DNA from: Porticoccus sp041395745
Lineage (GTDB): Bacteria > Pseudomonadota > Gammaproteobacteria > Pseudomonadales > Porticoccaceae
Length of the DNA stretch: 64,000 nt
Assembly: GCA_041395745.1 (NCBI GenBank)
Contig: JAWKZV010000003.1
Location: 124,001 to 188,000, forward strand
Reading direction: 5' to 3'
The notes under the pieces: model-generated
What the model was told of the DNA's origin: nothing
Seen by the model: the letters and a program-made list of their open reading frames with translations, nothing else
The model's database searches: none
Shown here: in pieces, positions 42,568-51,222 of the stretch
Position numbering within the stretch: the stretch's first letter is position 1
Layout of the letters: each line of letters begins with the position of its first letter
Made by a program: the position numbers and the translations under genes

Positions 42568-44631
42568 ATGTCACAAAACCCGCCAGACAACCTTCAACAG
42601 GCCGCCATCCGCTGGGATGACAACGGCCAGCCCCTGTCTGATGCATTCGACGACGTGTATTTCTCAAGGGCCAGCGGCATTGAGGAAACCCGCTACGTGT
42701 TCCTGCAACACAACGGCCTGCCCGAACGCTGGCAGGGGTTTGCTCAGCCGCAGTTCACCATCGGCGAAACCGGTTTCGGCACCGGCCTCAATTTCCTCGC
42801 CGCCGCCAGTGCCTGGCTGGCACAGCCGGGCAGAGGCGAAGCGCGGCTGCATTTCGTCTCGGCGGAAAAATACCCCCTGTCGAAAACCGATCTGCAGCAG
42901 GCACTGGCCCTGTGGCCGGAACTGTCCGAGCTGGCAGGCGAGCTGATCGAGCAATACCCGCCGCCGGTGGCAGGTATTCATCGTCTTTACCTCGCAGACA
43001 ACCGCATTGCGCTGACCCTCTTGTACGGCGATGCCGGCGAGATGTTCGCGGCGCTCAAGGGCAGCGACCACCCGCTATTTCGCCGCAACGGCAATCCCCG
43101 CATCGACGCCTGGTTTCTGGACGGCTTCGCTCCGGCAAAAAATCCGGCCATGTGGAGCGACGAACTGTTTCAGGCCATCGCCGATCTGAGCGGACCCGGC
43201 ACCACATTCAGCACTTTTACCGCTGCCGGTATCGTGAAGCGGGGGCTGCAATCCGCGGGTTTCGAGGTACAGAAAGTCCAGGGTTTCGGCCACAAACGGG
43301 ACATGCTCTGCGGGCAGATGGTGGAACTGCTTACGGAAGAAGTGCCCGAAGAAGTACCGGAAAAAGTCTGGCAGCCGGCCAGCCACAATGCCCAGCACCA
43401 GCCGCCCTGGTATCTGCCAGCCACTGTCGCCCGCCCACAATCTGCCCTGGTTCTCGGCGGTGGCATCGCCGGCTGCGCCACGGCGCGAGCACTGGCGGAA
43501 CGGGGTATCCATGTCACCCTGATCGAGCGGCACGATGAACTGGCCCAGGAAGGCTCCGGCAATCCCCAGGGCATCATCTATCCCAAGCTGTCCAACAAGA
43601 CTTCACCACTGGCGCAGTTCGGCCTGATGGCACTGCTGAACGCCAGCCGCTACCACCAGCAGTTTCTGGAAAACTGCGGCAGCCGCTGCGGTGTACTGGT
43701 ATTGCCGGAATCGACCGATAATCTGGCCACCTTCGAAGAGATCGCCGCCCAGCACTCCGTCGAACTGGTGCAACTGCTCTGCGGCCAACAACTCGCCGAG
43801 GTGGCGGGCATTACCCTGGATGCCGAGCTGGGGCTGTTCTTCCCGCAACTGGGCTGGATCAATCCCCCCTCCGTCTGTCAGGCACTGGCAGAGCACCCGC
43901 TGATCCAGCGCCAGACCGCTGAAATCGAAACCCTCACTTATGAAAGCGGCCAGTGGCAGGCAATGGATGGGGACGGCAACACAGCGGCTTCGGCCACTGT
44001 GGCGATTATTGCCGGGGCGTTCCAGAGCAACCGCTTCGAGCAAACCAGCCACCTGCCGCTAAAAGCCATTCGCGGCCAGATCAGCTGTCTGCCCGCCACG
44101 GCAGCCAGTGCCAAGCTGAAAACCGTGATCTGCGGCGAAGGTTATCTGGCTCCAGCCCATGGCGGCATGCACACCCTGGGCGCCACCTACCATTTGGGCG
44201 AGACCAGCAGCGAGGTGCGCGTCGAAGATCACCGGACCAATCTGCAGCAACTGACGAAAACCGATGCCGGCGCGGCGGCGCTATTTGAGCCGGCAAATCC
44301 CGAACAGCTGACCGGTCGCGCCGCCTTCCGCTGCACCACCCCGGATTACCTGCCCATTGCCGGACCTGCCCCGGTGCTGGACGATTACCTGAGCGACTAT
44401 GAACTGCTGCGGAAAAACGCCCGCTCCCATATCCCGATGGCGGGCAGTTACTGGCCGGGGTTGTACCTGAACTGCGGCCACGGCTCCCGGGGCATGAGCT
44501 ATGCCCCGCTGTGCGCGGAACTGATTGCCAGTGAACTCTGTGGGGAAGTGCCGCCGATGTCCCTGGAGCTGCGCCAGGCGGTGCATCCGGGGCGGTTTAT
44601 TATTCGCGATATGAAGCGCGGCAAGCGCTGA
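42568..44631 (+). CDS. mnmC: Bifunctional tRNA mnm5s2U34 enzyme MnmC
   Basis: 687 residues from ATG 42568 (MSQNPPDNLQ); upstream codons overlap fldB. N-terminal half (about 1-250) is the SAM methyltransferase MnmD ('GETGFGTGLNFLAAASAW', 'LYGDAGEMFAAL', 'DAWFLDGFAPAKNPAMW'); C-terminal half (about 285-687) is the FAD oxidoreductase ('LVLGGGIAGCATARALAERGIHVTLIERH', 'RAAFRCTTPDYLPIAGP', 'GHGSRGMSYAPLCAELIA'). Together they turn cmnm5s2U34 into mnm5s2U34. Confidence 0.96.
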   Translation: MSQNPPDNLQQAAIRWDDNGQPLSDAFDDVYFSRASGIEETRYVFLQHNGLPERWQGFAQPQFTIGETGFGTGLNFLAAASAWLAQPGRGEARLHFVSAEKYPLSKTDLQQALALWPELSELAGELIEQYPPPVAGIHRLYLADNRIALTLLYGDAGEMFAALKGSDHPLFRRNGNPRIDAWFLDGFAPAKNPAMWSDELFQAIADLSGPGTTFSTFTAAGIVKRGLQSAGFEVQKVQGFGHKRDMLCGQMVELLTEEVPEEVPEKVWQPASHNAQHQPPWYLPATVARPQSALVLGGGIAGCATARALAERGIHVTLIERHDELAQEGSGNPQGIIYPKLSNKTSPLAQFGLMALLNASRYHQQFLENCGSRCGVLVLPESTDNLATFEEIAAQHSVELVQLLCGQQLAEVAGITLDAELGLFFPQLGWINPPSVCQALAEHPLIQRQTAEIETLTYESGQWQAMDGDGNTAASATVAIIAGAFQSNRFEQTSHLPLKAIRGQISCLPATAASAKLKTVICGEGYLAPAHGGMHTLGATYHLGETSSEVRVEDHRTNLQQLTKTDAGAAALFEPANPEQLTGRAAFRCTTPDYLPIAGPAPVLDDYLSDYELLRKNARSHIPMAGSYWPGLYLNCGHGSRGMSYAPLCAELIASELCGEVPPMSLELRQAVHPGRFIIRDMKRGKR

Positions 44632-44642
44632 CTGCTGAAATC

Positions 44643-45293
44643 CTACTCCTCGTAATCAGCCACTTTCTGCTTTGCCTTGCGGGCATTGTTGGCCAGCATT
44701 TCCGCCGAGCCGGAACCGCAAGAGATGATGGTGCGCATGGCCTCCTCCACGGTGACGTGTGGCAATACCTGCACGCAATCGGCAGGCAGGTGATAGGTCA
44801 TGCCGGACGTGGGAATCGGCGCGGTGGGCACAAACACCGTAAAGGCACCGTCCGGGTGACGGCTGGTAACAATGGCGGTCACCGTCACCGGAGAATCCGG
44901 CCCGAACACTTTCGCCAGCGCCGCCTGGCCCTTGAGCAGGCTGTCCTCGCTGCTGCCACCGAGCAACTGTGACACGATCTCGCGGATGGTCCGGTAGCCC
45001 GGCGCCAGCTTTGCCAGCCAGCCGTCCAGATGGCCGTGCAGCCAGCCGCCGAGGCGGGTCTTGATCAGCAGCCCCACCACGAAACAGACACCGAGGATAA
45101 TTCCGAACACCACCAGAAACGCCACGAACTCATTCAGCGCCGTCTCCTGCTGCAACAGGCCGGTGAGCGGACTGATCAGATCGGAAATGGTCCCGAACAG
45201 CCACACAAAGATCATGGCCAGCAACGCGATGGGCAGCACCACCATCAGACCGCCGAGCAGGGTCAGGGTGACAAATGAACGAACGCGTTCCAT
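44643..45293 (-). CDS. DUF502 family membrane protein
   Basis: 216 residues: two membrane segments at 8-35 and 55-80, then a soluble domain with the family blocks 'APGYRTIREIVSQLLG', 'VTAIVTSRHPDGAFTVFVPTAPIPTSGMTYHLP', and a basic C-terminus. Inner membrane protein of unknown function. Convergent with mnmC. Confidence 0.9.
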   Translation of the reverse strand: MERVRSFVTLTLLGGLMVVLPIALLAMIFVWLFGTISDLISPLTGLLQQETALNEFVAFLVVFGIILGVCFVVGLLIKTRLGGWLHGHLDGWLAKLAPGYRTIREIVSQLLGGSSEDSLLKGQAALAKVFGPDSPVTVTAIVTSRHPDGAFTVFVPTAPIPTSGMTYHLPADCVQVLPHVTVEEAMRTIISCGSGSAEMLANNARKAKQKVADYEE

Positions 45294-45414
45294 GGTCTAT
45301 CCTCAGAGTGGGTTCTGGTTAAAGCGGAGAAAACGTGCAGTGGAGTTGACCGCTATCAAATCAGAATTGCCACAACACATCTAGACTCACTGCACAAATG
45401 TAGAGGATGACACT

Positions 45415-45609
45415 ATGAAAGCTAACGTAGGCACCGTGGATCGGGTAATTCGCATCGTGGTTGGGCTGGTTCTGATCGCCCTGGTCTTTGTGGGACCACA
45501 AACCCCTTGGGGCTGGATCGGCGTGGTGCCGCTGGCAACCGGGCTGATCAGCAACTGTCCCCTGTATAGCCTGCTGGGACTGAACACCTGCCCGATGAAG
45601 AAAGGCTGA
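45415..45609 (+). CDS. Small DUF2892 (YgaP-type) membrane protein
   Basis: 64 residues. 'MKANVGTVDRVIRIVVGLVLIALVFVG' and 'WIGVVPLATGLISNCPLYSLLGLNTC' form the two-helix DUF2892 unit, which elsewhere is the membrane part of the rhodanese YgaP. GTAGAGGATGAC precedes the ATG. It is followed by a Crp/Fnr regulator, a pairing seen in sulfur- or redox-responsive loci. A separate rhodanese lies at 48856. Confidence 0.88.
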   Translation: MKANVGTVDRVIRIVVGLVLIALVFVGPQTPWGWIGVVPLATGLISNCPLYSLLGLNTCPMKKG

Positions 45610-45722
45610 GCCTGAGACAAGTCAACGCACCGGGAGCAATTAACAGTAAAGCAACTGTTCAGATGCTCCCGTGGCATCTCCTCCCATCTTCATGGTTCTG
45701 CAATATCCGGAAACAGACTCCT

Positions 45723-45740
45723 CTGTAACCTTTGTTACAG
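45723..45740 (+). promoter_or_regulatory. 18-bp palindromic operator upstream of the Crp/Fnr gene
   Basis: CTGTAACCTTTGTTACAG, perfect 7-bp arms. A -10-like TACAAT follows at 45761-45766, which puts the palindrome centre about 41.5 bases before the expected transcription start, the class II position for Crp/Fnr activators. A nearly identical site stands before the DUF4142 gene. Confidence 0.7.
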
Positions 45741-45798
45741 ATACCAAAATCACCTTTTGGTACAATCAGACAGAACCGAATATGCGCCCTCAAACGCA

Positions 45799-46462
45799 AT
45801 GACAAACAACAACATACCTCCAGGTAGTCTAATCGGTTCCTACCTTGAGCTGTCAGAACGCGGGCTATCCAAGTTAAACCAACACACCCGAGTTCATTCT
45901 CTTGAAAAGCACAGTATCGCTGTCCACAAAGGTGACAAGGTTTCCGGCGCTTACATCGTCATCAGAGGCTGCCTGCGGGTGTTCACCTACACGCCCAATG
46001 GCTCAGAATCTACCCTGTACTTGATTCACCCCGGCGAAACCTGTGTATTTGCCATCAACTGCCTGTTCAACAAACTGCTCTACCCCGCCTGGGTAACCGC
46101 CGAAACTGATACCGAGGTGGCCGTAATCGACGGCCCCACCTACAAAGCACTTTTCCAACGGGAAACCGCCATACAAACTCACCATTAACGCACTGTCCAC
46201 AGCAGTGTTCCGCTTGATGAACGAGGTGGAGCAATTACACGGCTGGACGTTAAGCCAACGCCTGGCCAACTTTCTACTCAACCGGGCTTCCGACGACAAT
46301 GAGGTCACCATGACTCAGCAAGAGATTGCCGGCCACCTGGGGAACAGCCGCGAGGTGGTTGCCAGGGTTCTTGGTGAACTCAGTAAAAAGCGCTTGATTA
46401 CCACCGGTCGAGGGAAGATCTGCCTCACCAACACAGCGGGCCTGGCATCCCTGTTGTCTTAA
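45799..46462 (+). pseudogene. Crp/Fnr-family transcriptional regulator, frameshifted
   Basis: Two frames give one complete regulator of about 220 residues. The N-terminal part (to a stop at 46186-46188) holds a cyclic-nucleotide-binding-type barrel with 'IAVHKGDKVSGAYIVIRGCLRVF' and a cysteine pair 'PGETCVFAINCLF'. The C-terminal frame carries the helix-turn-helix 'MTQQEIAGHLGNSREVVARVLGELSKKRLI'. The frame changes between about 46171 and 46185 (one base extra or two missing). The lesion separates the DNA-binding domain from the sensor, unless it is a sequence error. The start is taken at ATG 45799. Confidence 0.83.
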
Positions 46463-46478
46463 AAGGTAATCAAACAAA

Positions 46479-46504
46479 GGGCTGTTACCCCCAGGTAACA
46501 GCCC
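46479..46504 (-). terminator. Terminator after the DUF4142 gene
   Basis: GGGCTGTTACC-CCCA-GGTAACAGCCC, 11-bp perfect stem; on the minus strand it is followed by TTTGTTTG and lies 8 bases after the DUF4142 stop. It also closes the Crp/Fnr gene on the plus strand. Confidence 0.75.
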
Positions 46505-46511
46505 CCCGCAA

Positions 46512-47042
46512 TCAGTAACTGATGCCCAATTCATCTGCCGCGTGCTTCGTGGCAGCAAGATGATGTTCAAAACCTGGTAAAACTTTCTCCACCAACTCCT
46601 TGAACTGATCGTTCTGAATTGCTGGCAATAGAACCTGCTGGATGGCATCAATCACCCCTTGGTGAAAAGTGATTTCCCGACGCAGATAAGCTTCGTCAAA
46701 GGCAACTCCCTGTTTGGACTGCAACAAAGAGACCGTTTCCGCCAAGTCATCGGCACTGCGATCGTTGGCAGGTGGTGTGGGAACAATCCTTAACGAGTTC
46801 GCGAGATCCCTACCCATCTGCTGTACCGATTCATGGTCTGTCACTACCATTTTTGCCAATGAGCGGACCTCATCAGAGTGTCCCTGCTGTAACCCGATGC
46901 GGCCAATCCAGATATCTACCGTATTAGCCTCATCGAAAATAGCCAAAATGGTGGCATCATCCAACAATTCGCCTGCATGCACCCAGGCACTTCCCAGAGA
47001 CAGCAAAACACATCCCATCACAGCAATACTGACTTTTTTCAT
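46512..47042 (-). CDS. DUF4142 exported protein
   Basis: 176 residues with signal peptide MKKVSIAVMGCVLLSLGSAWVHA. The mature part is a ferritin-like helical bundle of the DUF4142 family: 'ILAIFDEANTVDIWIGRIG', 'EVRSLAKMVVTDHESV', 'YLRREITFHQGVIDAIQQVLLP'. Periplasmic, function unknown, often stress-linked. AAGGAGA precedes the ATG. The palindromic operator at 47099-47116 suggests control by the neighbouring Crp/Fnr protein. Confidence 0.88.
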   Translation of the reverse strand: MKKVSIAVMGCVLLSLGSAWVHAGELLDDATILAIFDEANTVDIWIGRIGLQQGHSDEVRSLAKMVVTDHESVQQMGRDLANSLRIVPTPPANDRSADDLAETVSLLQSKQGVAFDEAYLRREITFHQGVIDAIQQVLLPAIQNDQFKELVEKVLPGFEHHLAATKHAADELGISY

Positions 47043-47098
47043 AACTTATCTCCTTGGTATTTAGTGAAACCAAGGTAGAAAAAAATGCGGGGTGTCGT

Positions 47099-47116
47099 CT
47101 GTAGCAAAGATTACAG
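47099..47116 (-). promoter_or_regulatory. 18-bp palindromic operator upstream of the DUF4142 gene
   Basis: Read toward the gene: CTGTAATCTTTGCTACAG, differing from the site at 45723-45740 at only 2 of 18 positions. The distance to the start codon (56 bases) is almost the same as at the Crp/Fnr gene (58 bases), with a weak -10 (TACCTT) in the equivalent place. Confidence 0.7.
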
Positions 47117-47249
47117 AGGGTTTTTATGTCAGGCCACAACCGGGGGATAAAATCGAGAGTAAGTGTCTTCTGGAAAATCTGAACCATTACCAAACAAGTA
47201 TGGACCGCACTCAGTTGAGAGATGAAGTTAAGCCTGCCCCCTCCCTACA

Positions 47250-47414
47250 CCAATTCACCGATAAATTTCTCTGCGACCTTCTTCTCCAATTCAATTCGTC
47301 CCTGGCACCCTTCAGGAAATATCTTTTGTAGACCTCCTGGGCCTTATAGGCGAGACGCTACTCCGAATACTTTTCGAGAACCTCACTCTTCTGGTCATTC
47401 AGGAAGCTGTCCAG
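47250..47414 (-). pseudogene. Degenerate copy of the small gene at 54194-54472
   Basis: Reverse translation gives 'LDSFLNDQKSEVLEKYSE-stop-RLAYKAQEVYKRYFLKGARDE', clearly homologous to residues about 25-80 of the intact 92-residue protein at 54194-54472. It has a stop codon where the intact copy has Leu, and about 11 bases are missing afterwards, so the frame is lost. DNA identity is high in patches (for example 'gacctcctgggccttatag' in both). Same orientation as the intact copy, about 7 kb away. Confidence 0.85.
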
Positions 47415-47447
47415 GTTTTCGTTGCATTAGTTGAATACCCAGGGCTA

Positions 47448-48107
47448 TCAGCACCAACTGGCCTCGTTCTGCGGATTCTTTAGCAATTCTTCTATATTGG
47501 CGAGAAGTACCCGGTAACCTACATTCCCGTATAACGTTTGGCGGCCATCATCAAGAACATAGGTTGGACTTCCTTTCAAACCCTGTTGCTTTGAATTCAC
47601 GTAATCGCTCATCAATGAAGCCATTGCTGAGCCATCGTTGATACCCTGGGCAATAACGCTACGGTCTAAACCATTGGTCTCAACCAAGTCATAGAGAACA
47701 TTCAGATGACTGATATCGAGAGCGTCAATAAAAAAGGCTGATCGGAACTGGAGGGCCATTTCTATGCCCTTGTTCTTGTCGTAGGCCGTTTCGATAGCCT
47801 TGAGAACCAGGTGAACGCTGGCCGAGGTGACAGGTTTAACTTCTGTCCATATTCTGGGGTTCACATGGGCATAATCGAAAGCAGAAGCAGATTTCTGCAC
47901 ATGCTCTGCAAAACCGACATACCCGCCTTTTGACTCCCACTGTGTATTCATTTTTGTTGGCACATCACCGAACACGTCCATATAGTGGTGCCGGAGCTCA
48001 ATCCTACTCCCCAGCTTTTTATTTAGCTCATCTATACGTCGTTGAGAAATCCAAGCCCACACACAAAGAATGTCGGTGTAGTAATCAATGATCAATTGTT
48101 TACTCAT
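47448..48107 (-). CDS. DsbA-family oxidoreductase (FrnE/HCCA isomerase-like)
   Basis: 219 residues from ATG 48105-48107 (MSKQLIIDYYTDILCVWAW); longer readings add 33 unlikely residues. Thioredoxin-like fold with a helical insert. The usual CXXC is reduced to 'LCVWA' (one Cys), as in 2-hydroxychromene-2-carboxylate isomerase and some FrnE-like proteins, and the cis-Pro block is 'GLKGSPTYVLDDG'. No signal peptide. Likely glutathione-dependent isomerase or reductase; substrate unknown. Less GC-rich than the core genes. Confidence 0.82.
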   Translation of the reverse strand: MSKQLIIDYYTDILCVWAWISQRRIDELNKKLGSRIELRHHYMDVFGDVPTKMNTQWESKGGYVGFAEHVQKSASAFDYAHVNPRIWTEVKPVTSASVHLVLKAIETAYDKNKGIEMALQFRSAFFIDALDISHLNVLYDLVETNGLDRSVIAQGINDGSAMASLMSDYVNSKQQGLKGSPTYVLDDGRQTLYGNVGYRVLLANIEELLKNPQNEASWC

Positions 48108-48855
48108 AAGGTTTAATCCTTGGGTAACAGACCTAAAAACCACAGGGTTTATACAGATACGACTTCTATCAGCACTAGGCGCCATCAACCCCGCAGGAAC
48201 CACCATCTATAATGCATATGGATGATAGCGATCTAGCTGACATAACCCAGAAATGACATTAATGTAAGCGCACCCCGGAAATTTTGGTGCTCGGCCGCTC
48301 GGTGCAGGCACACTCAGTTCCAGCGCACATCTAATCCACCACCATCTTTTCTACAACCAAGGAAGATGCTCGCTCAAAAACTCTATGGCCAGGGCTGCCA
48401 GGATCTCTGGCAAGACAATCTTTTGAAACAAGTGGCATGGTCAATGTCATATACAGCTTAGCTTCAACTGTCGTACGTCAACCTATTAGCCAAACCATAC
48501 CGTTGCAGATATTTACCCCCTGGTGACCATGAAATGGCATACAGCATTACCTGCGGAGAGACAGTACCAGCAAGAGTGTTTTAGAGATTGAATAAAACCA
48601 GCAATTTTTTGAACGATCCTGACAGATTATTCAGTAGCCAAGCCGAGTTATTTCATTTTCATTGCATTATCCTTTTCTTGAAAATATATCGATCTAACAA
48701 TAAATTACTCCGTTCAACGCCCACTGATAAAATATCGTCAACTTTCACATTGACACAAAGATAAAAATTTCTATTAGCAAATATTTTGTGGCAAGGTAAA
48801 AAACAAAACTTAACAAGACTCAGCTTATGTTACAGGCCGTATTTATTAACAAGAG
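48108..48855. other. 748-base AT-rich region without a gene
   Basis: No open reading frame with protein-like composition and no tRNA or clear terminator was seen. The right 250 bases are markedly AT-rich, likely holding the rhodanese promoter. A half-site TGTTACAG like the Crp/Fnr operator lies at about 48827-48834, but with no matching left arm. Confidence 0.5.
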
Positions 48856-49767
48856 ATGAAAATAAGAGAGAATCTAAAAATGCGATTACCGAGACCCTTA
48901 GCATCAACTGACTGGCTGGCGGACAACCTTGAAGAGCCTAACTTAAGAATTTATGACGTAACTCTTTACGTCGAATATAAAGGCGATACAGGCAGCTTTG
49001 GTGGATATAACCTTGACCCGGAAACGGCTCGCAACGAGTGGGCAAACGAACACATACCCGGCTCTTGTTTTATCGATATCAGTCGTCAGCTTTTTGATCC
49101 AAACCAAAGCATCCCATTTATGATGCCCTCACCAGAACTCTTTGCCAGAGCTGTGACGGCACTGGGCATTGCCGACAATACCGCCGTCGTTCTTTTTAGC
49201 AAAGGCTGCCAGATGTGGGCCACCAGAGTGTGGTGGATGCTGCGCTCTATCGGTTTTGATAATGTGGCCGTTCTGGACGGGGGCTGGGAGAAATGGAAAC
49301 GCGAAAATCGCCCTACCAACAACATGATTCCCAAGTATCCCGTAGGGAGCCTGTCTGTTACTCCACGACCTGAAATGTGGGTGAATAAACACAGGATGTT
49401 ACAGGTGTTAGAAGCTGGCGGCCCAACTATGGTGAACGCTCTTCCCCATGAAGTGTATACAGGGGAATTAAACCGTTATGGAAGACCCGGCCATCTACCC
49501 GGCAGCCACAGCGTGCCCTATGAGTCAGTTATCAATCCCAATACCGGGGAATTTCTTAAGCCGGATCAGCTGCGCCCACTATTTGCGAAGAGTGGCGCTT
49601 TGAATGCAGACAAGGTAATCGCCTATTGTGGCGGGGGCATATCCGCAACCATGGACTGCATGGCTATGAGCCTGTGCGGACAGGACAATGTCGCAGTTTA
49701 CGACGGATCAATGAATGAATGGGTCCTCGATGAAACCCTGCCATTGAAACTTGGCCTCGAACCTTAG
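48856..49767 (+). CDS. Sulfurtransferase with two rhodanese domains
   Basis: 303 residues (295 if the ATG at 48880 is used). Inactive N-terminal rhodanese domain (about 15-160) and catalytic C-terminal domain with the loop 'IAYCGGGISATMDCMAM', Cys258. The family moves sulfur from thiosulfate or 3-mercaptopyruvate to acceptors. The loop C-G-G-G-I-S-A differs from the classic C-R-x-G-x-x of thiosulfate sulfurtransferases. No signal peptide. It stands alone in the accessory region. Confidence 0.88.
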   Translation: MKIRENLKMRLPRPLASTDWLADNLEEPNLRIYDVTLYVEYKGDTGSFGGYNLDPETARNEWANEHIPGSCFIDISRQLFDPNQSIPFMMPSPELFARAVTALGIADNTAVVLFSKGCQMWATRVWWMLRSIGFDNVAVLDGGWEKWKRENRPTNNMIPKYPVGSLSVTPRPEMWVNKHRMLQVLEAGGPTMVNALPHEVYTGELNRYGRPGHLPGSHSVPYESVINPNTGEFLKPDQLRPLFAKSGALNADKVIAYCGGGISATMDCMAMSLCGQDNVAVYDGSMNEWVLDETLPLKLGLEP

Positions 49768-49901
49768 AGGCATTAAAAGCTCCTCCTGTTCACGATGTCT
49801 GGGATGAACAGAGGATAGAAAACAAATCCCTGGTAAATCCTGTTGATTTACCAGGGATTCGAAATATGAGGGAACATTGATATCCTAGCTATTCACTGTT
49901 C

Positions 49902-51068
49902 TTAGCCAATCGTGAAAGGCTGTTTCGAACTTGATATATCCTGGAAACGAAACGGGATCTCCAAAGGGAAGGATTTGCGTTGCCCAAAATCCCCCATAAC
50001 CATTTTCACGATCAATCCAGTAAAAAGATTGGCCAACCCAGCCCAGCCCAAGGCACCAGCCGGTCGCCCTGTGGGTGCAACCTCATCATTGACCATAAAG
50101 TTAAAAGACCAGGACTTTGGTTGACCAGAAAAGAACTCAGCATCATTGCTCAGTGTCGGATCTGAACTGATCAGCGGCGTTATTTTCATATCCCCCAGCT
50201 GATTTTGGGCCGCCATCGTTACGGTCTCAGCCTTTAGAACACGACCATTTTCACCCATACCATCATTCAGCCACATCCGTATAAAGCGCATATAGTCACC
50301 TACAGTACCGTACAGACCGTGCCCCCCCATATGCACTTCAGGGTGATCTGGCAGTTCGAAATCTGTCGGATTCAGTGATCCATCAGGATCACGCATATGC
50401 ATGACAGCTAGCTTCTGGCGCAAGTTATCGTTGAGTTCAAATGTCATACTCTGAATGCCAAGAGGTTCAAAAAGACGCGTTTTGAACACCTCCCCGAGGC
50501 GTTTTCCAGTGATGCTCTCGATCACCTGGCCACACCAGTCCAGGTTAATTCCGTAATTCCACTCCTCGCCAGGATCAAATAACAGGGGCACCATTAATGA
50601 GGCCTTGGTTCCACTTATCACACTCTGCTGGCCTTTTTCTGCGACCAGCCTGTTATAGACCTCACTAAAGAACTCGTAACCGAACCCTGCTTGATGGAGA
50701 AGTAACATCCGTGTTGTTATCTGTCTTTTTGGCGGGCGATAGATAGGATCACCCTTCACATCAAAGCCTTCAATAACAGCTAATTTTCCAATATCCGGAA
50801 CGTATTGCTCTGCAGGGGCATCCAGGTCGAGCCGACCTTCTTCGAACAACTGTAAGGCCGCAGTGGCAGTAAAGGCTTTAGTCGTCGAAAAATGTCCGAA
50901 AACTGTATCCAGAGTCATGTCGGCATCATTATCAATACTGCGTTTTCCGGCAGCACCTTCATAAATATTCTGCTGCCTGTCAGTGACCATTGCGACAACC
51001 CCTGGCACACGCACAGAAGATTCAGTGGTGCCCTTGAGAATGGCGTCAGCATTGAATTGATTTTTCAT
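49902..51068 (-). CDS. Serine hydrolase/esterase of the beta-lactamase family, C-terminus frameshifted
   Basis: 388 residues as read. The class C beta-lactamase/EstB fold shows Ser61-T-T-Lys64 as the nucleophile motif and Tyr172 in 'NYGIN'; 'GGHGLYGTVGDYMRF' is also typical. After 'GWAGLANLF' the visible frame turns into nonsense, while the +1 frame reads 'YWIDRENGYGGFWATQILPF' and 'FGDPVSFPGYIKFETAFHDW', ending at 49885, which is the conserved end. One base is missing in the A run 50022-50026. It is probably an esterase acting after the BVMO encoded upstream on the same strand. Confidence 0.87.
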   Translation of the reverse strand: MKNQFNADAILKGTTESSVRVPGVVAMVTDRQQNIYEGAAGKRSIDNDADMTLDTVFGHFSTTKAFTATAALQLFEEGRLDLDAPAEQYVPDIGKLAVIEGFDVKGDPIYRPPKRQITTRMLLLHQAGFGYEFFSEVYNRLVAEKGQQSVISGTKASLMVPLLFDPGEEWNYGINLDWCGQVIESITGKRLGEVFKTRLFEPLGIQSMTFELNDNLRQKLAVMHMRDPDGSLNPTDFELPDHPEVHMGGHGLYGTVGDYMRFIRMWLNDGMGENGRVLKAETVTMAAQNQLGDMKITPLISSDPTLSNDAEFFSGQPKSWSFNFMVNDEVAPTGRPAGALGWAGLANLFTGLIVKMVMGDFGQRKSFPLEIPFRFQDISSSKQPFTIG

Positions 51069-51222
51069 TCCTTCCTCCCTACAAACAGGTTTTTCCTGTC
51101 TTTTATGTATTGCTTCTGGATCAGGTTTCTCGAACCAGTTGTGCAGACGAGTTCCACAACTGACCTATTGGCCTCGGGAACAATCTTCCCAAATGTGTTT
51201 TCTCTCGCCAGGCAACTCGCCT

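Noticed and set aside
46479..46504. Third copy of the Crp/Fnr operator
   Set aside because: CTGTTAC/GTAACAG arms look similar but have a different base order (TGTTAC instead of TGTAAC) and sit at the end of genes as a terminator hairpin.
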